Shown: positions 20,333 to 32,093, numbered from the stretch's first letter. The stretch is 64,000 nucleotides of DNA from Phymatolithon calcareum (GCA_977006965.1 OZ345362.1:2294001-2358000), one strand, 5' to 3'. Notes: generated by a model from the sequence alone, not told the origin. A program made the numbers and translations.

Positions 20333-20493
20333 TGCGGCAGACCAACGCCAGAGTCACCCTTTGGTGACGTACCTGGACGAGACGTGAAAGCCGCAGTCAA
20401 ACTCGCTAACGATAGGGTAGAAGAAACTTTGACCCGCGAAGCGCTGCTAACCCCATTGAGGGAAAAGGATAAATGAATGAATGAATGAAATCT
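20333..20493 (+). mobile_element. SINE-like insertion in unit B (SINE-c)
   Basis: An insert of about 161 bp flanked by a perfect 11-bp repeat ATTCCATTCCT (20322-20332 and 20494-20504). It ends in ATGA repeats and is absent from unit A (12245-12265). I see no pol III boxes. The class is inferred from size, simple-repeat tail and TSD. Confidence 0.6.
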
Positions 20494-20827
20494 ATTCCAT
20501 TCCTCAGTTTCTTGCACCGAGATGTCAGACAATATTACGAGAATTGTCGTTCTGTTCGGGGCCATAAAATAAACAAAACTCATGCTTGGGTACTTTCGCG
20601 GCTCCAGATCTTATTATGGTCAAACTGCTTCTAAGACGTCAGGTTTTAGATTTTCGGAAATTGCATTGGTCACGACGAAAGTTTTGGGTGCATTGACTGT
20701 GCTGGACTACGAAACGCATATATTATTACGTAACAGCCTGCTAACACTTGGTGCACTTGTCACAGATTGAGATCGCCAGAGATGACAAGGCGCTCGATGG
20801 GAAAATACAGCACATTTCTGCGGTCTC

Positions 20828-21094
20828 GCGAGAACCCAGCGAAGGGAATTAGTAACGATTCTTGAGAATTTGACTGGCCACTGGCCATGTCCTCTAAGAC
20901 GGAGACCAGCAGCAACGCACAGCGTCGCATGGAGGAATCCTGGAATTAATTCGGCCTGACATTAGCCGAACAAGTAGAGATTGCCCTAACGAGAGCAAGT
21001 ATTATACACGCAGCTAGAAACCCTCTAGAATGGAAGGTTGCCAACTTACTCCTTCAAGGGTGCACCGGGCATCTCAATAAAATGAACAATTACG
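20828..21094 (+). mobile_element. 267-bp insertion in unit B with 10-bp TSD
   Basis: Flanked by a perfect CTGCGGTCTC (20818-20827 and 21095-21104), and absent at the matching site of unit A (about 13975). The interior reads NPLEWKVANLLL...NNYA in one frame near 21020-21095, reminiscent of the EWK.A....NYRPISL start of LINE reverse transcriptases. That resemblance is weak. Confidence 0.55.
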
Positions 21095-21104
21095 CTGCGG
21101 TCTC

Positions 21105-23043
21105 TGTCCTCTTCGAGGTGCCGCACAGGGAAATTGGCGTCCGAATAGGATTTCCTGTGGCGTACTCGAGGTGCAGAGTCACTCATCGCTCTCGCGTAAA
21201 TTGAATCCATTGCGACACAAATGAGGTGAAACTGTACGGAAGAGTCCGTACAGCTCTTCCACAGGCGGCTATAATGTCATACAATTGTGGAGGAGGTTGG
21301 AATGTTGCGCAAAGTGAAGAGCGTAAATTTATCAACTCTTCGACCTGACGTGGACAGTTCCACGAACAGCAACAGTGCATCCATGGGAAATTACACACTA
21401 TGCACTATTTTGAGATGGCGGTGGGCACAGGCCAGGAGTCCTTTTTTCCTACTATCATCATCATGGTCATCTGATCATCACGCAGAAACACATCAGTCCA
21501 TTACTGTAGCTGCAAGAGTACACTTCCGCTCTAGCAGACTAGAATGTAAATTGTTCATGCATTACGAGATATGCTTTAGAGTTGGAACACTCCATTGATA
21601 ATTCGCAATAGGATGACGGAGAGACGACCATGGAAAACGCTCTTGAAACTGCCAAATCAGCAAGAAAATATTGCCATGCACTTATTTTCCATTGTTCAAA
21701 TCCCACGATGCCGCGTATCTTCCCCGGATGTGGACAGGAGCGCACTCACTTTAGACTATCGCGTAAAATCGTGTCCTTTTCATGTTGTGGAACGACTGAA
21801 TAAAACGTGACACGAATGGATGTGGCTGGAAGATTATCACGTGATGTGGCAGAAGTCAAATTGGAATAGGTGTCCATGGCGCGGAGCACATCGCATCCTG
21901 CCACCGAAAGTTGCTCATGCTTCCGTGTGCGTACATAAATTTAAACTTCCTTCCAGATTTCTATCTCGACAGCGCATGTCCCCCGTGCACAGTACGCAGT
22001 ACCATGATAGTGCTGCCGGCTTTAAAATTTAGTAGCACGCTGGAGTTTCGAATTCTGAAATGCCACCAAATATTTCACGGGTTAGAGTCACAGAAAACTA
22101 TGATTGGGATGGTGGATATTTGCTGCGTGCGACGCGAGGACTAAATCAAGTTCCAAGGCCGTGACGCGGCGTTGCCGTTGTGCTTGTCCGGCGTACACCG
22201 TTCCATCGTAATTTACATCTCTGGTCAACGGAAACCGCTCTCGACTCGCCTTTCGTAAACCAACCGATCAGCATCCAGCATTATATTTGGTGGATGCGAA
22301 TGTGTGTTACTCTCCGTTCCAATTGCACATCGGCCGACGGTGGCGATCGCCCTGCTTTCCTTTCATAAAGAATCGTTCATGGGAATTATTCTCCGCCAAC
22401 CCCGCCTAACGTACGCCCGCGAGAAAGGCACTCAGCGATCGCTCTGCGTGTACAAGACTGTGGCTGACCTGAAAAACCAACCTGGGAACTCCTGCACTGC
22501 TACCTCGAAAGAGCATGATGCGGCTGACACGTTCGCTCACGCAAGTAGAGAAATCGCTAGAGTGGTCGAGACGACGTGTTATTCCTCTGAATGGCTTGCC
22601 CGAGATATCAACGCGATGCCAACGGGCGTGTGAAAACCATTAAAAGTATTGACATCCACGCTCGCACATTCACACCTTCCGCATGCATATGATTTTTAGG
22701 CCCTTATGCATTGGATAGGATAGTGGAGTATTCCTCCCCTCGATCGACATGGCGGATGCCTTTCACTGAGTTTTGCTCTAGAAGTCCCCTTGGAGGACGT
22801 AAGTAAGAACTTCCTGTCCTCTGGTTGTTAATTGAGTTTTTCTTTTTTAAAATCCACACAGGCTTACATGTATGTACAAGAGCAAGGCTTCCGCAATTGC
22901 TCCATAACTAAGAACAGCTTCTGTCTATTGTTTCGCCCTTTATTTGTGTTGTGTTGTTGAGAAACTAAACTCATCTCCTATTGTTTTTGATGTCAGAACA
23001 GTCCTTTGTTTTTCATGCACTCGATAATTGTCTTTCTGCTCAT
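21105..23043. other. Remainder of unit B and following unique DNA
   Basis: 21105-22435 is the non-coding part shared with unit A, including the conserved hairpin at 21232-21253. 22436-23043 is unique. A retroelement-tail-like segment occurs near 22845-22912 (TTTTAAAATCCACACAGGC, then GCAAGGCTTCCGCAATTGCT). No gene seen. Confidence 0.45.
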
Positions 23044-24330
23044 CTAGTGTCTAGTTTACTGAAATTTTCCCTCAATTGAGGGGCACTTTTCTCTCAATTG
23101 GGGAACGAGAATTTTTCAATTTTTGCGCATGAAAGCTACTCAATATCGAGCACATCAAAAGCGCCAAGCTCATGGATGTCTTCAACAAGTCGGGATATAC
23201 TTGTTCGGCCTGGAAGTCTTCCAAAAATCGCTCTTAGCGCCAAACTCAAATCTTGTCATGAGCACGAGTATTCCGAAAAACTTAACCAGTTCTGTCACTG
23301 TAGTCTCTTTTCCCCCGATTCGTTTCAGCTTCGCGGACGTCTATGCAGCTATTTTTCAAAGGTGAACTTGTGGAAACCTGGTCAAAAAGCAATCACAGGG
23401 CGTGTGAAGCCCAATCTCACCATTTTCCGATATGAAATCTCCATTTGGAGTGCGAACTGTCCAGAACTGACTCGGAATTCGTCCCCCAATCTGTTATATA
23501 TCTTGTCACTCGTACTGTGGCACCCCATGAGCAATTACTTTGGGGTTTGCGGTCGGGTGTGATTACATCAATTTCCTCGTGCGACGCCTGGTCCCAAAAG
23601 CCATGCAAGGCGTAGGCGATAGATCCTGGAATAGGGCATTCTTAGCTTCTGACGGTTGGATCGAAGCTTGTGTTCCCCTTTGGGGAGCTTCTGTTTGCGA
23701 CTGCGGAGAATAAACTGGCGTTTGGCGAAGAAGACTGGCGACCACGAGTACTGTAAGCCGGATTATGTGGCGCAAAGTTTTGCGGGCTGCGACTCGATAC
23801 AAGCAGTTGAGAGGACGCAGCACCTTCGCTAGCCTTTCCTGCCTTGACTTTAACAATCTTTTTTGTCTTAATCTTAGTCTTCTCGGTCGGTTTGTGAACC
23901 AGGATCCATTTCACGCGAAGCGACGTGCTTGCGCGACCATTGATTTCATTCAAGAGTACCTCCAGAACCGTACTGTTCACCTTTTTTGACTTGGAAAAGG
24001 CTCCATAAAGCCTGTAACACTCTGCGAAACTGGTCACCGATGTTGCCTTAGTGTGTACAGATGCGCCTACCACTCGGCGCGGGTCTTTTTCTCGTGACAT
24101 GGCACGTCCGCTTCTTCTAACTGAAAATTGTAATTTCGTTCCTACCGCCGAACGACGCCCATTTAAGGCCGTAGTTTGGGTACTCCTCAGGCAGAACACA
24201 AGCCCGCCTTCCCAAAGTTGGTGCGAACTTTCTGTTTCGCATTCTTCCTACATACTTTTTTGAGCTTTCAAAAAGCCCCTCAATTGAGGGATTTATCCTC
24301 AATTGAGGTGGTTAGTAAACTAGACACTAG
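23044..24330 (-). mobile_element. piggyBac-like TIR transposon, partly deleted (copy 2)
   Basis: A 1287-bp element whose ends read CTAGTGTCTAGTTTACTG (left) and CTAGTGTCTAGTTTACTAA (inverted right). The palindrome CCTCAATTGAGG is present once or twice at each end. Orientation is opposite to copy 1. Minus-strand reading gives the copy 1-like N-terminal segment (23642-24199), then HGFWDQASHEEIDVI (about 23608-23560), and then KETTVTELVKFFGILVLMTR with EFG and DFW (about 23330-23195). This last pattern matches the start of the DDE_Tnp_1_7 (piggyBac-type) transposase domain. The rest of the catalytic domain is missing. No clear TSD. Confidence 0.8.
23642..24199 (-). pseudogene. Transposase N-terminal fragment in TIR element copy 2
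   Basis: 185 codons; an internal Met at AMSREKD is the likely original start. It is basic, with KTKIKTKKIVKV, and aligns with copy 1 over about 100 residues. A frame shift near 23690 moves the reading into the 23563-23856 frame (ASIQPSEAKNALF), and beyond that the transposase-like segment is in yet another register. It is the N-terminus of a broken transposase gene. Confidence 0.55.
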
Positions 24331-25329
24331 GGCTTTTTCGATTGCCAATATGTTTCCACCTTCCAGCTCACGCTGTCTTGCTCGTATATTCGTATGACTG
24401 CGGGGCTTTTAAAATAAACTTCTCAAAAAAATACCATTCCTGTTGTCGACACTGGCAAGAACTTTCCACAGCAGTACTGGAGCGTCATTTGTATAGGTGT
24501 GCAACTCAGGTGCTGCACGGGATCCACTCGGTTGCTGCGAGAAGAAACGACCCACAAAGTGTGTGCGGGAGGCTGAGCACGTACGCGAAAAATGCACCGA
24601 GTGTTACTACAGCGTGTTAGCATAACTCTGGAATGGCTCTACAGTCACATACCAGACCTGAATATAGGACCAGGATACAGTGTAGGGAAGCAAAATTTGG
24701 CCATCGAGCGCGACTTACGTTAGATAGGGGAGAATGATGAATTAGAAGACATGATCCACCCAACGATGTTGGGAATTGGCTCTCGAAGGGGAGGCGTGTG
24801 GTACAGAGTATGACACCCCTTGGCATGTTGCCATAATATTTTCGTATTTTGAAATCTCTTGGCCAGCGAGCTAGCATGGAAATCTAAATACCTTCGACAC
24901 CCAAAGCAGAACATGAAGTCAAGAAGATAGAGTCAATGATCTTCGGGCAAATATTTGGTAGCCCCGGAAAAAGGAGCTCAGAACGGAGCAGAGCCATGTG
25001 CCGCATCTTACAGCCCAGGGTTAGAAGGCATATTCTATGTTTGTGAAAAGATTGATGAGGCGCCGAGAGAATCTTGCGTCAACAGTGTATTCAGAGAGGC
25101 GGAAATGAAGTGCGAAATGCAATGGCGGATGTCAATTACGACAAAGAAAACCAGTACCTCGGTCCTGCAGCCAAAGAGACATGGGAAACATCAAGTATTA
25201 AGTACTTTCAAGAGCAGAAGATACTTCAAGCAGCCGCCAAAGCAGAAAAAGGGAAAACGGTCTATCTCGCTCGCCAAAGCAACACTACCGCCGCACTTGT
25301 CCGTCAAGTCGACGAGGTATAGAAGAATG

Positions 25330-25460
25330 GTTGATTTTTATTTTAAAGGTTCCAACTCATCTGCTGACGCCTGGGCAACTTTCCTAGTGCCAAGAGGTTT
25401 TGGCTAGATTCTGTCGAAAGAACTGTTTATTTTTTCTATTGGTGTAACACGATTCAGTGT
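25330..25460 (-). mobile_element. Retroelement 3' tail (family F2), copy 1
   Basis: Minus strand reads GCGTCAGCAGATGAGTTGGA, then ACCTTTAAAATAAAAATC. The same 130 bp recur at 60756-60895 (CTGACGC, then TGGGGCAACTTCCTAGAGCC on plus) and more distantly at 42650-42850. Confidence 0.55.
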
Positions 25461-25864
25461 CGAGGAGGTATAGGACCTTGGCCATAAAGTGCTCATTCGG
25501 CATGTTTCCGCTGATGAGCACGTCGAAGCTCAGAGAACGGACAGGGCGAACAGGAAGAGATTCTATCCAAGATATTAAGACAGGGTTATCGAAAGACAAG
25601 CTATTACGGGACAAAAGTGCCCTCACAAGGAGAGCGCTTGATGAAGTCTGTACCATGTTCCTGGCAGTCAATAACGAGGCTGCAAACAGAATCCTAAGTC
25701 AAGCTCATCTGATTTCGTGAGATACAGTATAGCGAAGTATGTCCCTCGGCGTTCAACTCTGATCCAAATGTAGGTTTTGGTACCCCACCACATGGTGTCG
25801 CACCCACTAGTCGAAAATCAAGTCAGACCCGTGTTATGCGACAATGGCACGGGCAAAGTTTCCC

Positions 25865-25920
25865 CAAGTGGCTACAGATGAGTTGGTAACTCTTAAATAA
25901 AAATCTACACTTCTTCTTGG
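25865..25920 (+). mobile_element. Retroelement 3' tail (family F2), short copy
   Basis: CAGATGAGTTGGTAACTC, then TTAAATAAAAATC and ACACTTCTTCTT. Nearly the same as the 56-bp insert at 19560-19615 in unit B. Confidence 0.55.
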
Positions 25921-26429
25921 CCAACGAGCTTATGGTTTTTTAATAATACTTGACGACTCAAAGGTCTGCAAAAAGGCAATTAGACCCCTGATGACTTTTT
26001 GAAACCACCTCAGATCTAATGGGTACAATAGAATTCCAAAGATTTATCATATGTTCGTTCTACTATTTTTCGTGCCTGTGTGACGAGAGCAAGGGCGGAT
26101 TGCTCGCGGGTCTCGGGGAAAGGGGAGATTATCGATCACGTCCTAGAGATGTGGCGTTTTTCTCGCACGCGCTCACGTTTTCCAGATCAATACAAGGCGC
26201 ATAACATTTTGTAGCTGCCTGGCTCATGGAACTACGAGCGTGCACGGAAAAGTGGAGGAAATCGCCTATGGATGCTCATGACTGAAAAGAACGTTCACGA
26301 ATCCCTGAAATAGAAGCGAATCAAGGAAATCCAGTGAACATAATTATGCAGAGGCGTTCAAAATGTTACTCAAGTAAAATTAAATGTTTATTGGAATGAT
26401 TACCTACGCAATTTTGATTTGTTTAAGTC

Positions 26430-26890
26430 CATTTTAAGTTTAAGCGGCGACGCTCGAGTTTTCCCCACTTTGTGGATGAAAGTAGCAATGTCCAGAAATT
26501 CTGTTCGAGATATCAGAATGACGTTGATAGGCATGCAAACTACATGGAGATGGGGAGTCACATTGGGGACTTAGAATAGGCTGCTTCGCATCAAATGCTT
26601 GGTTAAGTAAAGAGATAGATAAGCATAATGAATGAATGGAAAGAAAGGCATATAAGCAAGAACAGCAGACCGATCTCCCAGCGGCGAGTGGAATAATATC
26701 AATTTCACGGCCACTGCATTGATACTTGGAGCGCTCAGACTGAAATGAAGAATTCCGCGCCATAGTGGAACTCGGCCGTATCAGAGGAAAAAATCGAGCG
26801 CCTGGGAACGTGGGGAACATCAATAGTGAAACAAATAACGCCGATCCCCATGTGGACACTCGGAGTAGAATGTCAAGACTTGCCTCCGAA
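26430..26890. repeat. Diverged tandem repeat, unit R1 (complete)
   Basis: 26430-26710 is repeated at 26903-27195, and 26728-26887 is repeated at 28320-28487. The first part includes AAGTTTAAGCGGCGACGCTC and GGCATGCAAACTACATGGAG; the second includes GAAGAATTCCGCG and CCCCATGTGG. The 139-codon minus-strand frame here is not open in the second unit. Confidence 0.75.
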
Positions 26891-26902
26891 AGTTTAATTA
26901 GT

Positions 26903-28490
26903 TTGCGTCCATCTTAAGTTTCAGCGGCGACACTCGCGTTTTTCCCACATTGTAGATACAGGCACAAAGCTTCCGTAAATTCTAGTATATACACCAGAAT
27001 AGCCATGATACGCATGCAAACTACACGGAAATGGGGGGGGGGGACATTGGAGGGTTCGAATAGGCTTCTCCACATCAAATGCTTGGCGAAGTATAGAGCT
27101 AGATCAGCATGATGAAGGACTGGCGAGAAGGAATGGCGCATATGCAAGAACAGGAAAGCAATCACTCTGCGACGAGCGAAATAAGATCAAGTGCTCCTCC
27201 AAGCAGGGCCCAAATTCAATTTTTCACTATTGCGTCCAGTGGAGTAATGAGGTGATCAATAGCAATAGGACTTTTTGCAAGTAGAGGGGTCATCTTGAGA
27301 ATTCATCAAGATCGCGGCATTGAGCGAGTCAAAAATGTTCTCATTACCGGTCATTTTGTTGTGGACTGGTTAAGAGAACGCGGCATAGGTTGGACTGGCT
27401 GATGTCACATGGAGCGTCGATTTGCGAACTTTCGCTCGAGATATTTTCAGACACTTTTGAGCAAAAACTTGAACACCGATTTCAAAAGAGGTTTTGGCAA
27501 GTCCTTCTAGAAAAGTCTCTCTAAAAAGCAATTCCACTTCCGAAAACTAGAAGTCGTTTTGAGAAAAAACAGTCCCATAGATGCACACAGCAGCCACTAT
27601 GACCTATGCCGCGTCCTCATTACAAGTCAGAATATTTAGGACTGAAACTACGACTTTTCCAGACTGGTAAGACAGTCGCAAAATCTTCAGTCTCAAGAAA
27701 GTCCCTCAAGCAATACAAATTGCAATTAAGGTACTTCTCGGAATACGAACTGCTATTAGGATTCTGCTCCTAATACTAGGCGCAACGCAGTTTTACCACT
27801 TCAATCTAATGGTCACTCAAGTACTGCTCATCTCCTTGAAGCCGCTCTTGAACATGGTCGCTAACTACTCACGCCATGGCGGACTTGACGTCCTGTTCGT
27901 TCCAATATGCCTTATTAGTTTTGATGAATGAGTAACCTCAAAGCGGGTTTGCGTGCAGAGCTCTCACGAACGTGTTGCTTTTGAAGCTGCCAGAAACCAA
28001 AAAAATAACATGTGTATCGCGAACCGCCGAAACTGGACCTCTGTATGTCGAGTGACATCGACTGAATGCACACAGAGGCAACCTTAGATCTTATCGATGC
28101 TGTACAACTGACATATTCATGTGTGCCAGACGAAGCTAGATTTCGAAAAGTGCAATCAACGGGATAGTACCATCTAAAAGCGAGCGGCACAGCTCCAATT
28201 AGGATTGCAATTGGAAAATAAGCTCCAACTAGGATTGAAATATCGAAAACCTCCATTCAATATATAGAAAATTGCAAAACATTGCAATAAAATTGAATTG
28301 GGACGATCCCTGCCACCAGAATACAGATCCTTGGAGCTCTACAGATTAAACGAAGAATTCCGCGTCATAGAGGACGCGCCGATATCATAGGGATGACTCA
28401 AACACCTAGGAATGTGGTGCATAGCAACAGGAAAGAAATAATTCAAACCCCCCATGTGGGCACTCCGAGTTGAATGGAAACTAAGTACTA
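26903..28490. repeat. Diverged tandem repeat, unit R2, split by a TIR element
   Basis: Left half at 26903-27203, right half at 28313-28490. The 1.1 kb between them is absent from R1 and has terminal inverted repeats, so R2 was interrupted after the tandem duplication. A G9 run occurs at 27036-27044. Confidence 0.7.
27204..28312. mobile_element. Non-autonomous hAT-like DNA element
   Basis: The left end CAGGGCCCAAATTCAATTTTT and the right end, inverted, CAGGGATCGTCCCAATTCAA share CAGGG and CCCAATTCAATTTT with a small gap. Flanking 8-mers CCTCCAAG (27196-27203) and CCACCAGA (28313-28320) are compatible with a decayed 8-bp TSD, as made by hAT transposases. The 1109-bp interior has no supported ORF. 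Subterminal CTCCAATTAGGATTGCAATT-like motifs are repeated near 28193-28245. R1 gives the empty site. Confidence 0.6.
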
Positions 28491-31400
28491 CAGGGTGATT
28501 TTCATTATCTTAAACCGTGTGGAAAATAGAAGGACTAAGAATCTGAAAAGATATAACTTCCAGTTGAGAAATTGTGCAGTAAACAAAGCAGCATCGAGAA
28601 GAAAACGAAAGGAGCTAAGAATAACTATATGACATACAACAAATGAAATCATAGTCAAACTTGTGCTGAAGAGTACAACATACAGCGCAATTAGTTGGAG
28701 GCTACTTTAATAACATTCTAAGCAATTGAAGGCACTTGGGCACAGAGAAAGCAGCGGTACGAAAACGAAGTTTACTTCGAAGAGATCTGGAATTATACAA
28801 TGACCCTGAGTACGTTTCGGTCTGGATTTAAGGAGTAGAACACAATGTGAAGAGCCAGTGATTGATCTCTCAGTCCGTAGCTTCGGCCTCGAACAAGTAG
28901 AAGATGCATATTCATTTCGAGGCATAACAAGCCCATTAGATGCAGTAAGGAGAGGCTGCGGCTATACAAATGCGACTACGACATCTTTGCTCGGTCTGTG
29001 AAGACAAGCACTGACTCGCACGGACAAATTGAGGTGACTGCACTAAAAACGACTCAATTCCTGATCACATATGATCGCTGGAGAACAGGTGGAGCGAGCG
29101 TTGTGAGCTGCGGAAGGAATGCACATGCAAAATGTAAGTCGATAAAAGGTACGTATCCCGTGAGACGAGAAATTGGGGATAAGTGGCGGTCCTTCCCTCT
29201 TCGGACTGTGCCACCCCTTGACGGGTGCACAGAGCTCACGAATGTATTATTTTTTGCCTTGCAGGATAGGCCGAAGACGATTCTGTTTTCACAGGTGTAT
29301 TTTGTCTTGCTTTGTGGTGCCGTTTCCTTCCAGGAGGATGGGACATGTTTTTTGATTGCATCATTCTGCGTACTCAGCAGAATCTGAGCGGTTCAAATAA
29401 GTGTGATACTTGCCTCCGAGAATATCATGCCTATCGAGTCGATATACCTAAACCATGCTCTCTATTAGCTCAGGATTTTTATTTCGTGCGGAATAGTATG
29501 AGGCCAACTGTGGTTGACAATTGCGCACAGAATAGCTTTGCTTCGAGTTCTATTCGTGCACTATTGCTGCAGGGGATCGCTTTCCAGTTATCTCGAAGCC
29601 GTGTACGATGAGCGCCAGCCCAGTCGACCCAGATTCACTGCTCAAAACAGGCTATGTGTTTGAGACATCAGCCATGCATATGGTGCGTCTTTAGAGTCAA
29701 ACACAGAAGTGATGGCTTGCGTCAATGGCAGAGTTGTCCCGGTTTCTGCGCGCCACAGCCGAGTGTGCCCTCATAGATGCGATGCAAGAGGGACTCGTAG
29801 GTGCGTGTGGCTGTCCCAGACAGGAGCATTAGAGCCAGAATAAACGTTTTGTGTTGAAATGTAAGGTTTTATGAAACTTTGTTTGTTATAGCAAAGTGCA
29901 ATTTGTGAACGCATACATCATTTCTTGCCGTTTGTGAGGCGAGATACAGTTTTTCTGCGTGGAAGCGTATTGCAGTTTTGTACGTCCAGTTTGAGGTGCA
30001 TCAAAGGAACTGGAGTTTTCCTATGACCCTGGAGAAGACGGAAAGCATAGTTCTATCGCTTTTCGAGTGCATATACCCGCGATGCGTCTCTTACTACGTG
30101 ATTATCTGGACTCCGTGTGCAGACCAGAGCTCTGGATGCATTTTCTGACAATAGTTAGCTCGAGGAGCTGTCCCGATACTGATGAGATAAGGCTTTGAGT
30201 TTAAAAATAAATAGGCAAATATTATCCAGTAGAGTATGCGCGCCGTGAGTGTAATACTACGTCCTAAGAGGACAAAGTAGGTTCAATGATAGGTTTCTTT
30301 TAGCGATCAGGAACTTTTTTGATATCTACCGAAAGTGGGACTGGGCGAAAGCGATGGCCAACATTTCTCTCAACCACGGCAGAAAATCAAGGTAGAGTGG
30401 TACCACCCTTAACTGTATATTTTTGTCTTTGGCAGAAGAAGTAGAAAGTACGGACAAAATAGTTTCAACTAGAAATGGGTCGTCACGTTTACATTGCTTT
30501 GTGCAAAGCAATGTTAAGTGGCACCTGAACAATATTTCAATGAAAAATTGGAACTGACGAGAGTTTGCTTTTTTCCTGGCGCTGATCTTGTAACTTTAAT
30601 AATAGTCAACGCAGGTATACTTTCACATACGCAATATTTGGGCCCTTCTGGAGTAACCTCTTCTAGCAAAACAATTTGCGATTACACAAATGACCTCATA
30701 GATCATACTGCGATTTGAAGAGTGAAGCATTCGAGCGTCAGGCTTCGTGACGGACAGACAGGCCTGTTGTGAATATCAGTGGATAAACCCTTTCCTTTTA
30801 CCATGTGTTTTTCATTTTCGACGTACAAACTTTTAAGTTTGTACGTCCTCACACCGAGATTAAGCGAGCAGCTTCCCGTGCGCCCCTCAATCAACTCTTC
30901 ATTCGAGAATTGCTAGATCCTTTATTTCTCATTCAGTTAGGACACTTGTAAGTCTGTTTTAATAGTATTAGATTTCCTGCACCATTTTCACGTCGGCCAG
31001 GAATCATTACTTCAGTTGCAGCGCAGCTTGTGCATCGATGATATTCATTCAAATTTCCGCCATTCATGATTCTATTCCAGACGCAGTAGCTCTCTTGGAA
31101 TTTCCCTTACCTCGCTCTCTGCTTGGACTCAATTTTCTTGCTCCGTGTCAATTCGAATAGATTTCGCACACAAGCCATCAACGAGATAATGGCATTGCAT
31201 TTAAAATGGCACCCAGTATCGATTTTCTCCATAGAGGGTATCGGTTGAACGTCCCGATTAAGCATCTTAATCTTCTTTCCCTTTGCACGCATGCTCTACC
31301 CTTTCCGAGAAAGCAGCGTCTTTTTCGTACCGCAATGCTGGCTAAGCTTGCCACTAAAGTACCGAGGGTTTTAAACAATCTCGCATGGAGATTGTTAATA

Positions 31401-32093
31401 ACCGCGCTCAAAGTTCCGTCCTGCTCGTTTTTTCATCTTTACAGCCAAGCACATCGCGAAAGAAGAACGCCTATGACGCCACACTACTAAACTCGATGCA
31501 CTGTAATATATGACGGTCCTCTGTATCCTCTTCTTATGTTACACTATGTGCAACGCGATTCGGGTGGCGGAACTACCTCCCTCAAACCCCGAATGCACCT
31601 CGTAGGGCATCGCACATCACAGCATCCGTCTACCTGCATTCCTGCTCTGCCACGGCAATTTATGCTGCGTCTTCTTTCTTATGTATTGAATCTGCAACAC
31701 GCCCATAATTATGACGGCCACAACTGCCGCAACAGCAGTAGCTGTGCTGTGAAGAGAATGGATTTCCGGAACGAACCGTGCGACCCGCGCGTGTGGTGCA
31801 GGCGCCCTCACAGAACCGCTTTACATTCGCACACTCCAAGGATGGCAATCCTGACGTCGACAATGATTTGCATTTCGAGCCCTTGTGCCGAATTTTTTTC
31901 CACCGAGCATCTGCGTGCACGTTCCGCATCCTGTATCAGAATATGGCGTTTTTTTCGTCCACAGTACAACCCTGAATTTTGTGGTGTAACAGTTCTCCGC
32001 CATTCTCGTCAACTTCATCTCCCCTCATTTTCACTGTACTATCGCCAACGTGCATCGGCTCATGCCCAGAATTGCCACCACCCCAACACCGCC
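28491..32093. other. Gene-free stretch
   Basis: Only short frames; the 129-codon frame at 28998-29387 has no recognisable features. A near-perfect 28-bp palindrome lies at 30820-30847 (arms GACGTACAAACTT / AAGTTTGTACGTC, 2-nt centre). The frame of the following dehydrogenase stays open back to 31536, but that upstream part does not look like protein. Confidence 0.45.

Larger units (their letters stand above)
16555..22435 (+). repeat. Tandem segmental duplication, unit B
   Basis: Direct copy of unit A lacking the A-specific LINE and piggyBac-like element. It carries its own inserts: 19128-19290 (approximate), 19560-19615, 20333-20493 and 20828-21094. The NOSIP-like gene is broken here, whereas the unknown small ORF (19905-20303) is open. 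Confidence 0.9.
24331..26429. other. Gene-free stretch with retroelement tails
   Basis: A tail GGGGCTTTTAAAATAAAC with an A-rich run lies at 24397-24432 (plus). A 150-codon frame (24955-25407) overlaps an 82-codon frame and has no family resemblance; I do not call it. 25330-25460 (minus) and 25865-25920 (plus) carry the other tail family. The remainder shows nothing. Confidence 0.45.

Noticed and set aside
23098-23562. 154-codon plus-strand ORF
   Set aside because: It is antisense to the transposase remnant of the TIR element, which shows recognisable protein motifs on the minus strand.
26440-26859. 139-codon minus-strand ORF in the R1 repeat
   Set aside because: Not open in the R2 copy, and no protein features.
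31536-32093. N-terminal extension of the inositol dehydrogenase frame
   Set aside because: The frame is open but the sequence has no protein character and no family counterpart. The ATG at 32094 (or 32223) fits better.
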